Positions 32,494 through 42,301 of a DNA stretch of 64,000 nucleotides are shown here, piece after piece. How positions within the stretch are numbered: the stretch's first letter is position 1; the number at the start of each line of letters is the position of its first letter. This stretch comes from Nocardioides lacusdianchii. GTDB taxonomy: Bacteria; Actinomycetota; Actinomycetes; Propionibacteriales; Nocardioidaceae. The stretch is from the NCBI RefSeq assembly GCF_020102855.1, contig NZ_JADHZD010000002.1, positions 186,001-250,000 on the forward strand, written 5' to 3'. A program made the translations under genes and the position numbers. Under the pieces are notes generated by a model. That model searched no databases, had not been told where the DNA came from, and saw nothing but the letters and a program-made list of their open reading frames with translations.

Positions 32494-35400
32494 ATGCAGG
32501 CACGACAGCACCGGTCACGGGGCCGGTTCTCCAGAGGAGCGGCCATCACCGTGGCCCTCGCACTACCCGGGTCGTTGCTGGCCCTGACCCAGTCGCCCGC
32601 CTCGGCGGCGCCGCTCCCGGCGGCCTACTCCGCCGACGCCCACGCCGACATCGTCGACCTCTCCGCACAGGTCCTCGACGCCGGAGACCTCGCGGGCCTG
32701 GTCGTCGGGCACAGCCGCAGCACCGTCACCAGCACGACCACCGACGGCACCTCGAGCGCCGAGTCGGCCAACCTCGACGCCGGCCTGCTCTTCAACGGCT
32801 TGCAGATCTCGCCCGACAGCGTCTCCGTCGCGGCGCCGCCCAGCGCCGACCCACCGCCAGAGGACCTCCTGGACATCCCCGTCGAGCTCGTCGCGGACGT
32901 CGGGGTCGTCAGCGGTGACGTCCGGGCCGCGTGGGCGGGCGCCGACGCCTGCGTGCCGGCCGTCGGCGGCGAGCGCGTCCTCTCGGACTCGCGCACGACC
33001 CTGGCCGGCGTGACGCTCGTCGACGCACCCGAGCCCGTCGGCACCCTGGCGGAGGTCACCGCGTCCGAGACCCGGACACGGACCGCCCTCGTCGACGACG
33101 CCGACGGCTCGGACGTCGTCTCCACCGCCACGACCACCGTCGGCGACATCGACCTGCTGGGGGGCGCCGTCACGGTGGACGTGACCAACCCCGTGGTCCT
33201 GCAGGCACGCTCCGACGGCACGACCGGGTCGGCCGGCTTCGTCAGCCCGCCCACCATCACCGCAACGGTCGGCGGCAACGCCATCGACATCCCCCTCAAC
33301 GCGACCCCGCAGGAGATCGAGCTGCCGGTGCTGCTCGAGCCCCTCGTCGACCTCACCATCACTGCGTTCACCCCGACGAACCAGTCCTCCGGCGCGACGG
33401 GCGAGGCCACGTTGGACGCCCTCCTGCGCATCGACCTGCAGGTGGCCAACGCCGTTCCGCTCCTGCCGGCAGTCGCCGACGTGTCGCTCGCCGTGGCACC
33501 GATGGCTGTGCGGGCGAGCGCGCCCAGCGGCGGCGTCGAGTGCGCCTCGGTCGACGAGGACGCCCCGGCCGCGCCGGTGATCGAGGCACCTGCCGAGGGT
33601 GACGTGACCGACGACGCCACGCCCGAGTTCTCGGGCACCGCCGAACCGGGCTCGACGGTCGTCGTGGAGGACTCCGACGGCAACCAGGTCTGCACCGACG
33701 TCGCCGAGGACGGCGCGTGGAGCTGCGCGCCGGCCACGGCCCTTCCCGACGGCGAGGACACCTACTCCGCCACGGCCACGGACGCGGCCGGCAACACCTC
33801 CGCGCCGGACACGGTCACCTTCGAGGTCGACACCACGACCACCGTGGACGTCCTGGCTCCCGCCGACGGATCGACCACCGCCGACCCGACGCCCGAGGTC
33901 TCGGGCACCGGCGAGGCCGGGGCGACGATCACCGTCACCGAGGGCGGCCGCCCGGTCTGCACCACGACCGTGCAGGCCGACGGCACCTGGTCGTGCACCC
34001 CGACCCTGCCGCTGCTCCCCGGCGCGCACACGTTCACCGTGACGGCCGAGGACCAGCTGGGCAACACCGACACCGCCACGACCACGTTCACCGTGGACCC
34101 CGACGCCGCGGACACGACGGCGCCCGACGCCCCGGTCATCGAGACCCCGGCCGACGGCGACCTCACCAGCGACGCGACGCCTGAGTTCTCGGGCACCGCG
34201 GAGCCCGGCTCCACGGTCGTCGTGGAGGACTCCGAGGGCAACGAGATCTGCACGACCACTGCAGGTCCGGTGACCGGTTCCTGGAGCTGTACGCCGACCG
34301 CACCGCTGCCCGAGGGCGAGGACACCTACTCCGCCACGGCGACGGACGCGGCGGGCAACACCTCCGCGCCGGACACGGTCACCTTCGAGGTCGACACCAC
34401 GACCACGGTGGACGTCCTGACGCCCGCCGACGGGTCCACCACCTCTGACCCGACGCCCGTGGTCTCGGGCACCGGCGAGGTCGGTGCGACGATCACCGTC
34501 ACCGAAGGCGGGCTCACGGTCTGCAGCACGACCGTGCAGTCCGACGGCACCTGGTCGTGCGACCCGACGCTGCCGCTGCTCCCCGGCGAGCACACCCTCA
34601 CGGTCACCGCCGAAGACCCGGCGGGCAACACCGACACCGCGACGACGACCGTCACGATCGTGCCCGACAGCGGTGACACCGTCCCGCCGGCCGCGCCCGT
34701 GATCGTCGCGCCCGCCGAGGGCACGTCGGTCCAGGACACCACGCCGCTGATCAGTGGCACCGGTGAGCCCGGCGCCACCGTGACCGTCACGGAGGGCTCG
34801 ACCGTCCTCTGCACCGCGGTGGTCGCCACCAACGGCACGTGGTCGTGCTCGCCCACGGTCGCGCTGCCCCTCGGGCCGCACACCGTGAGCGCCACCCAGG
34901 CGGACGCCGACGGCAACGTCAGCCCCGCCGACACCGTGTCCTTCACGATCGTCGGCGCCACCACGCCGACGCCCCCGCCGCCGGGTGACACCGACGGCGA
35001 CGGGCTGTCCGACGGCCAGGAGGGGACGATCGGGACCGACCCGAACAACCCCGACACCGACAACGACGGCCTCACCGACGGCCAGGAGGTCAACGTCCAC
35101 GGCACCGACCCGCTCGACGCCGACACGGACAACGACGGGCTGAGCGACGGCGCCGAGGTCAACGTCCACGGCACCGACCCCCAGGACCGCGACACCGACA
35201 ACGACCGCATCACCGATGGTCGCGAGGTCAGCGGCGTGCGCATCAAGGAGCGCTTCGAGGTCTGCGGCAAGAAGGCGCGTACGGCGATCCTCGTGCGCAC
35301 CGACCCGCTGTCGAAGGACACCGACAAGGACGGCCTCACCGACGGCAAGGAGGTCCGCGGCTACAAGATCAAGCAGAAGGTGCGGACCAAGAAGAAGACC

Positions 35401-35676
35401 TTCGTCATCGGCAAGACCCGTTCCAACCCGACGAAGAAAGACACCGACCGCGACGGCCTGAAGGACAAGGTCGAGCTGACCGGCAAGGCCAACAAGCGCT
35501 TCGGCAAGGACCGGACCGACCCGTCCAAGTGCGACACCGACAAGGGCGGCGTCCGCGACGGCGCCGAGGTGAAGGCGAAGTCCAACCCCGCCGACTGGCG
35601 CTCGGGACCGCGTGACCCGCGGATCCGCAGCGGCCGGATCGTGGGCCGCCTCGGCGACTCCTTCGGGATCGGCTGA
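32494..35676 (+). CDS. secreted multidomain protein with Ig-like repeats and TSP3 calcium-binding repeats
   Basis: This 1060-residue exported protein has a signal peptide (residues 1-38, ending ASAA). An N-terminal domain of about 300 residues follows, resembling choice-of-anchor modules. Five Ig-like domains of about 90-95 residues come next (about 355-825), recognisable by repeated [13 protein letters not shown] and [20 protein letters not shown] segments. The end (about 830-1045) has thrombospondin type 3-like repeats with [12 protein letters not shown] motifs, some separated by Lys/Arg-rich inserts. ATG at 32494 has a GGGGG ribosome-binding site. There is no sortase motif or membrane anchor. 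A role as a surface or matrix adhesin is inferred from architecture. A 20-base terminator hairpin follows. Confidence 0.85.
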   Translation: MQARQHRSRGRFSRGAAITVALALPGSLLALTQSPASAAPLPAAYSADAHADIVDLSAQVLDAGDLAGLVVGHSRSTVTSTTTDGTSSAESANLDAGLLFNGLQISPDSVSVAAPPSADPPPEDLLDIPVELVADVGVVSGDVRAAWAGADACVPAVGGERVLSDSRTTLAGVTLVDAPEPVGTLAEVTASETRTRTALVDDADGSDVVSTATTTVGDIDLLGGAVTVDVTNPVVLQARSDGTTGSAGFVSPPTITATVGGNAIDIPLNATPQEIELPVLLEPLVDLTITAFTPTNQSSGATGEATLDALLRIDLQVANAVPLLPAVADVSLAVAPMAVRASAPSGGVECASVDEDAPAAPVIEAPAEGDVTDDATPEFSGTAEPGSTVVVEDSDGNQVCTDVAEDGAWSCAPATALPDGEDTYSATATDAAGNTSAPDTVTFEVDTTTTVDVLAPADGSTTADPTPEVSGTGEAGATITVTEGGRPVCTTTVQADGTWSCTPTLPLLPGAHTFTVTAEDQLGNTDTATTTFTVDPDAADTTAPDAPVIETPADGDLTSDATPEFSGTAEPGSTVVVEDSEGNEICTTTAGPVTGSWSCTPTAPLPEGEDTYSATATDAAGNTSAPDTVTFEVDTTTTVDVLTPADGSTTSDPTPVVSGTGEVGATITVTEGGLTVCSTTVQSDGTWSCDPTLPLLPGEHTLTVTAEDPAGNTDTATTTVTIVPDSGDTVPPAAPVIVAPAEGTSVQDTTPLISGTGEPGATVTVTEGSTVLCTAVVATNGTWSCSPTVALPLGPHTVSATQADADGNVSPADTVSFTIVGATTPTPPPPGDTDGDGLSDGQEGTIGTDPNNPDTDNDGLTDGQEVNVHGTDPLDADTDNDGLSDGAEVNVHGTDPQDRDTDNDRITDGREVSGVRIKERFEVCGKKARTAILVRTDPLSKDTDKDGLTDGKEVRGYKIKQKVRTKKKTFVIGKTRSNPTKKDTDRDGLKDKVELTGKANKRFGKDRTDPSKCDTDKGGVRDGAEVKAKSNPADWRSGPRDPRIRSGRIVGRLGDSFGIG
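33576..34697 (+). repeat. tandem duplication of a two-domain Ig-like unit inside the secreted protein gene
   Basis: Two units of about 558-564 bases lie head to tail (33576-34133 and 34134-34697). The stretch from 33757 matches the one from 34321 over about 97 bases with three mismatches, all synonymous third positions. The 6-base period change reflects a two-codon insertion. Confidence 0.75.
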
Positions 35677-35687
35677 GCGGAGCAACG

Positions 35688-35731
35688 ACGACCGGGTCCC
35701 CGGGCAGGCACCTGCCCGGGGACCCGGTCGT
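35688..35731 (+). terminator. very strong terminator after the Ig/TSP3 gene
   Basis: A perfect stem of 21 base pairs (35688-35708 with 35711-35731) lies just after the stop codon and before the promoter of the methyltransferase gene. Confidence 0.85.
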
Positions 35732-35747
35732 GCCGTGTGTGCAGCAC

Positions 35748-35753
35748 TAGGCT
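35748..35753 (+). promoter_or_regulatory. leaderless -10 element of the methyltransferase gene
   Basis: TAGGCT ends seven bases before the GTG at 35761. Confidence 0.5.
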
Positions 35754-35760
35754 TGCGCTC

Positions 35761-36579
35761 GTGGACGATCACCTGCCCCAGTCGGTCCGCGTCGAGCGGC
35801 GATCGGTCTCCGAGCAGGAGTCGCGGCGCGCCAACGGCCCCGACTGGGACCGCTACGCCGACGAGTACCAGGCCACGCACGGCACCTTCCTCGGTGACGC
35901 CGGCTTCGTGTGGGGGCCGGAGGGCCACACCGAGGAGGATCTGCAGGTCCTCGGTGACGTCGCCGACCTCGACGTGCTCGAGGTCGGCAGCGGGGCCGGT
36001 CAGTGCTCGCGCTGGGTGCGCACCCGCGGCGGCCGTGGCTTCGGCCTCGACCTCTCCCACCGCCAGCTCCAGCACTCGCTGCGGCTCGACGAGGAGACCG
36101 GCATCGCCGTCCCGTCGGTGCGGGGCACCGCCACCCACCTCCCCTTCGCCCCGGCGAGCTTCGACGTCGTCTTCTGCTCCTTCGGTGCACTCCAGTTCGT
36201 CAGCGACATCGCGGACGCCGTGGCCGAGGTCGCCCGCGTGCTGCGTCCGGGCGGCCGCTTCGCCTTCTCGGTCACCCACCCCACCCGCTGGATGTTCCCC
36301 GACGACCCGGGCGAGGCGGGGCTGACGGCCACCCAGTCCTACTGGGACCGCACGCCCTACGTCGAGATCGACGACGCCACCGGCGTGGTGTCCTACGTCG
36401 AGCACCACCGGACCCTCGGTGACTGGGTCCGGCTGCTCGCCGGCCACGGCTTCGTCCTGGCCGACCTCGTCGAGCCCGAGTGGCCTGCCGACCACGACCG
36501 CGTGTGGGGCGGGTGGTCACGCGCCCGCGGCGTGCTGACGCCGGGGACGGCGATCTTCGTGGCGAGGCTGCCCGCCTGA
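35761..36579 (+). CDS. class I SAM-dependent methyltransferase
   Basis: This 272-residue enzyme has a Rossmann-like core: motif I VLEVGSGAGQCSRWV at about residue 69, the acidic end of strand 2 in GFGLDLSHRQ, and motif IV FDVVFCSFGALQFV. The post-motif helix AEVARVLRPGGRFAFSVTHP is typical of Methyltransf_11. The C-terminal 70 residues include YVEHHRTLGDWVRLLAGHGF, likely the substrate cap. The GTG start has TAGGCT seven bases upstream and follows the 20-base terminator. Its last 63 bases overlap the end of the convergent transglutaminase-like gene. The acceptor is unknown. Confidence 0.9.
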   Translation: MDDHLPQSVRVERRSVSEQESRRANGPDWDRYADEYQATHGTFLGDAGFVWGPEGHTEEDLQVLGDVADLDVLEVGSGAGQCSRWVRTRGGRGFGLDLSHRQLQHSLRLDEETGIAVPSVRGTATHLPFAPASFDVVFCSFGALQFVSDIADAVAEVARVLRPGGRFAFSVTHPTRWMFPDDPGEAGLTATQSYWDRTPYVEIDDATGVVSYVEHHRTLGDWVRLLAGHGFVLADLVEPEWPADHDRVWGGWSRARGVLTPGTAIFVARLPA

Positions 36580-38778
36580 GCGGTGACCACGGCCACGGGC
36601 CCAACCCGCAAGCAGGGAGGCAGGGGTGACGTACGTCCACAGGCGCCGGCGGGGACGGGTCCCGGCTACGAGGGTGCGGCGGAGCTCTTGGCACTCGTCC
36701 CAGAACACCGATCCCTCGGCGAGCGACGGGGGCTCCGGTGCGAAGACCGCCGCGTCAGCCCTGCGAGCGAGGTCGAGTCCCGCTCCGAGCCCCCTAGCCT
36801 GCGCCACTCTGCTCCACGCCTCGGGCACCGGCGTCCCGCGGTCCTGCGCGGCATCCAGCACCTCCTGCCAGCCGTGGACGTACACGCCCGACCACGACGA
36901 CGTACGACGTCGCCGGGACCGACGCACCCACTTGGCCAGCGGGACCAGCAGCAGCGTGAGAAGGAGGGCCACGACGACACCGGCGAGCAGGAGGGCGACC
37001 TGCAATCGTGGCGGCGGGGCGCCGTCCTCCGCGTCCTCGCCGTCCTCGACTGCCGCGGGCATCGACTCGTCGGGGGTGTCGTTCTCACCGCCGTCGCGCG
37101 CGCCGGCGCCGTCCAGGAGGTCGGCCACGAAACCCTCCGGGTCGTCGCCAGCGGCGTCGGCATCGTCGTTGCTGAGGATGTCGGCGCCTACATACCGCCT
37201 GGGTTCGAGCGTGTGCCAGGTGCCGTCGGCCAGCTGGAGCTCGACCCAAACTCCGACGTCCTGGTGCTCCACAATGCCCCTGTTGCCCGGCACGGCGCCC
37301 GTGACCACACGGCCGGGGACGCCAAGCCTCGACGCTCCCAGCGCCATCAGCGCCGCGTACTGGAACGGCGTCCCCGTCATGTCACGGGAGCCGAGCATCC
37401 CGCGACCGAGGTCGTCGGGTCCCTGCAGGGAAGGACCGGTGAACCGCGTGGCGCCGTTGGCGCGGAGGTAGCGCGCGAGCAGCAGGACGCGCTCAAGTCG
37501 TGACAGGTCCGGGCGTACGAAGGGCTCGAGGTGGCGGTCGAGGTACTCCCCTGCAGGCTGGCGCTGGTCCGCGGTCGCCTGATGAGCCCTGTCGTCCAGC
37601 GTGAGCGAGTCGTCGCCGAGCACCGAGGAGAACGTGTAGGAGTCGCGGGGATCGACCCCGCCCACCACGAACGCGCTGGCGGTCGCCGTGTTGTAGCGGA
37701 CGTCCTCGAGCTGGCTGCGACCGTCGAACTCCTCGAGGTCGAGCCGGGTGAGGTCGCCCAGCAGCGGCAGCCAGTCCCCGGAGTACCCCGCGCGCATCTC
37801 GATGCCGACCTCGATCGACTCTCCGTCGCGGACGGCGGACAGGTCGCGCCCGATGCGCTTGAAGGTGCCGAAGCCGTCGCTGCCCGGGGACACGTCGGCA
37901 GGCGCCCACAGGTAGCCGTCGTAGTGGTCGAGGACGGCGAACCTGAGGCGCCGTCCGTCCGGAACTCCGGTGGCACGGAACAGCTGCCGATGGCGTCCGA
38001 CCTGCGGAGGAAGGGCGGAGGACGCCGCGCCGCTGACCAGGTCGCTGTTGCCGTCACCTCGCAGCAGGACGCGGTCGTCCTCGTTGCGGTCGGGCACGAT
38101 CACGCTGGACAGCAGGGAGACCGTGACGACGACGGCCAGCGCCGTGACGGTCGTCGCCCACGACCCGCGGGGATCCCCCACGAGCGCCTCGTTGCGTCGC
38201 GCCCGGACGGAGACCCACACCACCAGGACGACAGCCAGGACGATGCCGCGAGGGACGAGCAGCGACGGAACGAGCACGCCCACCGGGATCGCCCCGGCGA
38301 TCGCGAGGACCAGTGGGACAGCGGGGGCGACCGCGCTCCGAGTCCCGAGCGCCAGCCACGCGGCGAAGCCGACCGCGAAGTAGCCGATCACGAATGGGAC
38401 GAGCATCACCTGGCCCTCGGCATCGGCCGGGGGCACCGTGCTGACGAGCACGCCGGGAGCACCGATCGTCTCGCCCATCACCCGGTTCATCGTCTCCAGC
38501 GTCGGCAGCGCGTAGGGGCCGGGGCTCCGCAGCGCGAAGAGGGCGCCGAGCGGGGCGAACAGGACGGTGGCGCCCAGTGCGTACCACCAGCCGCCCTCGT
38601 TCATCCAGCGCGTGAGGAAGGCCAGGACCAGCAGCAGCAGGCCGGGGCCGAGGCCTGCGACGAGGTAGCTGCGGTCGGAGTAGCTGTCGTCGAGGATCGA
38701 CAGCGTCAGCACCACCACCGCGACGATGACGGTGGCATCCACGAGGCCCGCGCGGGTGCTGTTGCGGTGCCCGGTCAT
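36517..38778 (-). CDS. TgpA-like membrane protein with degenerate transglutaminase domain
   Basis: This 753-residue protein has about seven N-terminal membrane helices (residues 1-235), an extracytoplasmic transglutaminase-like domain (about 415-545), one more helix (about 600-622) and a cytoplasmic DUF4129-like tail. The transglutaminase active site is altered. The usual GDCxxFA appears as GTPFQYA (Cys to Pro), the HxWVE motif as VGVWVEL (His to Val), and the Asp-Pro segment as LEP. The fold is otherwise kept (LGVPGRVVTGAVPG). It is the last gene of a MoxR-DUF58-TgpA operon, with a 4-base ATGA overlap with the DUF58 gene. It probably scaffolds rather than cleaves or crosslinks. Confidence 0.88.
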   Translation of the reverse strand: MTGHRNSTRAGLVDATVIVAVVVLTLSILDDSYSDRSYLVAGLGPGLLLLVLAFLTRWMNEGGWWYALGATVLFAPLGALFALRSPGPYALPTLETMNRVMGETIGAPGVLVSTVPPADAEGQVMLVPFVIGYFAVGFAAWLALGTRSAVAPAVPLVLAIAGAIPVGVLVPSLLVPRGIVLAVVLVVWVSVRARRNEALVGDPRGSWATTVTALAVVVTVSLLSSVIVPDRNEDDRVLLRGDGNSDLVSGAASSALPPQVGRHRQLFRATGVPDGRRLRFAVLDHYDGYLWAPADVSPGSDGFGTFKRIGRDLSAVRDGESIEVGIEMRAGYSGDWLPLLGDLTRLDLEEFDGRSQLEDVRYNTATASAFVVGGVDPRDSYTFSSVLGDDSLTLDDRAHQATADQRQPAGEYLDRHLEPFVRPDLSRLERVLLLARYLRANGATRFTGPSLQGPDDLGRGMLGSRDMTGTPFQYAALMALGASRLGVPGRVVTGAVPGNRGIVEHQDVGVWVELQLADGTWHTLEPRRYVGADILSNDDADAAGDDPEGFVADLLDGAGARDGGENDTPDESMPAAVEDGEDAEDGAPPPRLQVALLLAGVVVALLLTLLLVPLAKWVRRSRRRRTSSWSGVYVHGWQEVLDAAQDRGTPVPEAWSRVAQARGLGAGLDLARRADAAVFAPEPPSLAEGSVFWDECQELRRTLVAGTRPRRRLWTYVTPASLLAGWARGRGHRSGGQPRHEDRRPRRQHAAGA

Positions 38779-39941
38779 CGCATGCCCCGGGCGAAGAGCT
38801 CCTGGAGCCGCACGAGGCTGGGCACGGAGATCTCCCGCAGCGCGTGGCTGTCCCGCAGGTAGGCGTCGGACCCGCTGTCGGCCCGTACGACGATGCGGGC
38901 CGCGCCGCGGTCGAACCGCTCAGCGGCGGCGTCGAGCTGCGCGAGGTCGCGCGCGGCGCCGGTCACCTGCACGACCAGGCCGGTGGTGGGCACCTCGGTG
39001 GCCGCGTCCGCGACGTGCTCCAGGTAGTGGTCGTCCTCGCCCTCGAAGCGGCATGCGACGTCGGTCATCGCTGCCGCGTGGCGGCCACGGGCCACGTGGG
39101 ACCCGCAGCGCAGGTAGGTGTCGAAGTCGTCGCGGACCGCACGGATCGCGATCGACGTCGCCACCGAGACCGCCAGCTCGAAGTCGCGCGACCGGGCGTA
39201 GGAGGTGCGGTCGGCGTCCACCAGCACGGTGACGTGACCGCGGTGGGACTCGTGGTACTGCCGGACAAGGAGCTCGCCGGCCTTGGCCGACGACCTCCAG
39301 TGCACGTGCCGCAGGTCGTCGCCGGGGACGTACTCGCGGAGCGCGTGGAAGGCGAGGTCGCTCATCGACAGCTGCTGGCTGGTGGCGCCGTCCAGGTCGT
39401 GGGTCAGCCCTCCCGCGAAGACGGACAGGTCGGTCACCGTCGGCGCCACCAGTACCTCCACGGTGCCTCCGGCCTCGAAGCGACGGCTCACCAGCCCGAC
39501 GGGGTCCGTCCTCTCGTAGGTGACCGGACCCACGACGTACACCCCGCGTGGCAGCGCCGGCAGCGGCACCGCCTCCCGGTGGTGGGCGTACGGCGCCAGG
39601 AACGGCAGGCGCAGCGAGACGCCCTGCCGGCCCGTCGGGAGGGTGACCTTCGGGAAGAGCATGGGCATGGCGCCGGCTCTGAAGTCGAGGGCCACGGTGG
39701 CACGGGTGCCGCCCTCGACGAGCCGGCTCGGCCGTACCACCAGGTCCGCCACCGGTTCCCCGGGCCACACCTGCCAGAGCAGGCCCAGCACCAGCAGGAC
39801 GAACGCCACCACGCCGAGCTGGGTGAACTCCTGCCAGTTGAGCCATGCGGCGAGGACCGTCGCGACCACGCCAAGACCGAGGACGCCCCTGCCGAGCGGC
39901 GTGAGGAGCCGAAGGGGAGCTGACGCCCGGAGCATCCTCAC
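38775..39941 (-). CDS. DUF58 domain membrane protein
   Basis: This 388-residue protein has two N-terminal membrane helices (about residues 14-60) and a von Willebrand-like DUF58 domain. The family signature is clear: LREYVPGDDLRHVHWRSSAKAGELLVRQY. The final third, with VTVLVDADRT, resembles a VWA metal-ion site. It overlaps the MoxR gene by four bases at its start and the transglutaminase-like gene by four bases at its end, so all three are co-translated. In known MoxR systems the ATPase and VWA partners act together in protein assembly or envelope stress; the target here is unknown. Confidence 0.92.
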   Translation of the reverse strand: MRMLRASAPLRLLTPLGRGVLGLGVVATVLAAWLNWQEFTQLGVVAFVLLVLGLLWQVWPGEPVADLVVRPSRLVEGGTRATVALDFRAGAMPMLFPKVTLPTGRQGVSLRLPFLAPYAHHREAVPLPALPRGVYVVGPVTYERTDPVGLVSRRFEAGGTVEVLVAPTVTDLSVFAGGLTHDLDGATSQQLSMSDLAFHALREYVPGDDLRHVHWRSSAKAGELLVRQYHESHRGHVTVLVDADRTSYARSRDFELAVSVATSIAIRAVRDDFDTYLRCGSHVARGRHAAAMTDVACRFEGEDDHYLEHVADAATEVPTTGLVVQVTGAARDLAQLDAAAERFDRGAARIVVRADSGSDAYLRDSHALREISVPSLVRLQELFARGMR

Positions 39942-40915
39942 CCGCGGTCGCGAGGCACCGGCACCTGCGCCAGCAAGGTGTCGACGACCTCCTCCGGGGT
40001 GACACCGCCGAAGGCGGCTCCAGATGCCATCAGCAGGCGGTGCCCGAGCACGGGACGGGCGAGGACGGCGATGTCCTCGGGGACGACGTGGCCACGTCCC
40101 TCGGCGAGCGCCCAGGCGCGCGCCGCCCGGATCCAGGCCAGGGCACCGCGGGTCGACAGCCCAATCCGGACGTCCGGGAGCTCGCGCGTGGCCTCGGCCA
40201 GCTGCCGGACGTAGCGGATGATGGCGGCGTCGGCATGGACCATGTCGGCAAGACGGGACATCTGCACGATCTCGTGAGCGCCCACGACCGGCGCCAATCC
40301 CGCTGCACGGTCGCGTACCCCCGAATCGGCGAGCAACGCCTCGGTCGACGCCGCGTCCGGGTGCCCGACGCTGGCGCGCATGAGGAACCGGTCGAGCTGG
40401 GCCTCGGGCAGCTGGTAGGTCCCCGCCTGCTCGATCGGGTTCTGGGTCCCGATCACCATGAACGGACGACCCACCTCATGGGTCTGACCGTCCACCGTGA
40501 CGTGCCCCTCCTCCATCACCTCGAGGAGCGCCGACTGCGTCTTGGGCGAGGCCCTGTTGATCTCGTCCGCCAGGACCACGCTGTGGAAGATCGGGCCCGG
40601 GTGGAAGGCGAACTCCCCGTGGGCCTGGTCGTAGACCGTGACGCCGGTGACGTCGGAGGGCAGCAGGTCCGGGGTGAACTGGATGCGTGCGAAGGAGCAC
40701 TCGAGCGACTTCGCCAGCGCGCGCGCCATCATCGTCTTCCCCGTGCCCGGCAGGTCCTCGAGCAGCAGGTGCCCGCCGGAGACGAGGCAGGTGAGCGCCA
40801 GACGCACGACGTGCCGCTTGCCCAGCACGGCAGACTCGACGTTGTGCACGACGCGGTCGAAGGTGTCGGCATACCACCGGACGTCGTCGGGACGGAGGGT
40901 GACGATGTCAGTCAT
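39938..40915 (-). CDS. MoxR family AAA+ ATPase
   Basis: This 325-residue ATPase has Walker A DLPGTGKT at about residues 55-62, Walker B VVLADEINRA, sensor 1 in MVIGTQNPIEQAGTYQLPEAQLDRF, and the C-terminal lid with IRAARAWALAEGRGHV. It begins the MoxR-DUF58-transglutaminase-like operon. A TAGATT hexamer about 50 bases upstream could be the -10 element of its promoter, facing the divergent SGNH hydrolase gene. MoxR ATPases act as chaperone-like partners of VWA proteins, using ATP to remodel clients at the membrane. Confidence 0.95.
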   Translation of the reverse strand: MTDIVTLRPDDVRWYADTFDRVVHNVESAVLGKRHVVRLALTCLVSGGHLLLEDLPGTGKTMMARALAKSLECSFARIQFTPDLLPSDVTGVTVYDQAHGEFAFHPGPIFHSVVLADEINRASPKTQSALLEVMEEGHVTVDGQTHEVGRPFMVIGTQNPIEQAGTYQLPEAQLDRFLMRASVGHPDAASTEALLADSGVRDRAAGLAPVVGAHEIVQMSRLADMVHADAAIIRYVRQLAEATRELPDVRIGLSTRGALAWIRAARAWALAEGRGHVVPEDIAVLARPVLGHRLLMASGAAFGGVTPEEVVDTLLAQVPVPRDRG

Positions 40916-41026
40916 GCGGTCGGGGAACTGCCTTCCGGGTCGGCTGCGCTGCGCGCCAATCTAGCCCACCTGTGCGGGGTGTGCTCGCGGTGTGCGCAAG
41001 TCGCGTGCGGGTGCGGTGAGCGCGAG

Positions 41027-41032
41027 TAGCCT
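41027..41032 (+). promoter_or_regulatory. leaderless -10 element of the SGNH hydrolase gene
   Basis: TAGCCT ends six bases before the ATG at 41039. Confidence 0.45.
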
Positions 41033-41038
41033 GACCCG

Positions 41039-42265
41039 ATGCCCCAACGCCCGCCCGCAGCCGCTGGCACCCGTCGGCGCCTCGGCGAGCGTGCCCTCGC
41101 GACCCTCCTCTGCTCGGGTCTGCTGGCGTCCCCGGCCGCGGCCGGCTCGGCGGACAGCGATCGCGACGGGCTGGGCGACCGCACGGAGCTCGGCGCCACC
41201 GCCGTGCGGCACCCCGCCCTCACGCCGCTGACCACGGCCCTGGCACGGCGGAGCAGCCGGCCCGTGCGGCTGCTGTTCCTCGGATCCTCGACGACGTACG
41301 GGGTCGGCGCCAGCTCGCCGGCCTCGAGGTACGTCGACCAGGTCGTCGGGCGCCTCGGCCGGAGGTTTCCGTCCGGAGGAGACGACAGCGCGCCCGTGCG
41401 AGACCTCCAGCGCAGCACGGACCGCCCGGACGACACGCCGGGGGTGCAAGGAGTCAACGGCGGGGTGGGTGGAGTGACGGCGGCGACGTACGTCACCGCG
41501 GCCCACGAGTACGGCGTGGGTGTGCTCCAGCCGGCGTGCGTGATCCACATGATCGGCTCCAACGACGCAGTGGCGCAGGTGCCGTTGACGAGCTTCCGCG
41601 CAGCGGTGGAGGACGCGGTGCGGCGCATCGACGCCGCCAGCGAGCGCCCACCGTGCCACGTGCTCCTCCAGCCTGTCCGACGGTTCCAGGTGTCGCCGGA
41701 GGCGTGGGCTGCGTACGGCCAGGTCCTCGCCCAGGTGGCAGGGGCCTCCTCTCGCGTGACGTACGTCGACGTGGGCGCTGAGTTCGAGGCTCGAGGTGCC
41801 CCCGGCCCCGATCCGGACCAGCTCATCGGCCCCGACGAGGTGCACCTGACCGACGCGGGTCACGCGTTGTTGGCGACCACGCTCCTCAGGGCTATCGACT
41901 TGACCCGGCGGGGCCTCGGCACAGGGACGGACCCACGCCGGGCGGACACCGACCGTGACGGCATCAGGGACCGGAGCGAGCTCGGCAGGCGTGTGGTCCG
42001 GGTGTCCGTCGTTCCGTGCGAGGGCGCCACCGTCCACCGCCTCTGGACCAGGACGCTGGGCTACGAGCCGGACACCGACGAGGACGGTCTCGGCGACCGG
42101 ACCGAGCTCCGCGGATATCCCCTCGCCGACGGTCGGTTCGTGCGCAGCGATCCCGCGGACGCAGACACCGACGGGGATGGCGCCGACGACGGCCGGGAGT
42201 GGTTGTCGGGGCACGGCGACCCGGTCACGTGCCAAGGCCGACGACCGGCGAGGCGATCGCGGTGA
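41039..42265 (+). CDS. secreted SGNH/GDSL hydrolase with TSP3-like repeats
   Basis: This 408-residue exported esterase has a signal peptide (residues 1-36, ending AAAG). A first calcium-type repeat follows directly (DSDRDGLGDRTELG). The SGNH blocks are LFLGSSTTYGVG (block I, Ser), NGGVGG (block II, Gly), MIGSNDAV (block III, Asn) and DEVHLTDAGH (block V, Asp-His). After the catalytic domain come further TSP3-like repeats: DTDRDGIRDRSELG, DTDEDGLGDRTEL and DTDGDGADDGRE. The same repeat type closes the large Ig-like protein. It may deacylate a surface glycan, given the acyltransferase and glycan genes downstream, but that is inference. Confidence 0.88.
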   Translation: MPQRPPAAAGTRRRLGERALATLLCSGLLASPAAAGSADSDRDGLGDRTELGATAVRHPALTPLTTALARRSSRPVRLLFLGSSTTYGVGASSPASRYVDQVVGRLGRRFPSGGDDSAPVRDLQRSTDRPDDTPGVQGVNGGVGGVTAATYVTAAHEYGVGVLQPACVIHMIGSNDAVAQVPLTSFRAAVEDAVRRIDAASERPPCHVLLQPVRRFQVSPEAWAAYGQVLAQVAGASSRVTYVDVGAEFEARGAPGPDPDQLIGPDEVHLTDAGHALLATTLLRAIDLTRRGLGTGTDPRRADTDRDGIRDRSELGRRVVRVSVVPCEGATVHRLWTRTLGYEPDTDEDGLGDRTELRGYPLADGRFVRSDPADADTDGDGADDGREWLSGHGDPVTCQGRRPARRSR

Positions 42266-42301
42266 TCACCCGGCCGGCCGTAGTGAGACCTGCGGCGTGG
42301 C

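Noticed and set aside
33576..34697. CRISPR-like array
   Set aside because: The repeats are long, coding, and without unique short spacers or cas genes. They are Ig-like domain repeats.
32563..36495. 1310-codon minus-strand open frame opposite the Ig/TSP3 gene
   Set aside because: Its Gly/Arg/Val-rich pattern follows the repeats on the other strand. The plus-strand protein has a signal peptide and recognised repeats, so this is a shadow.
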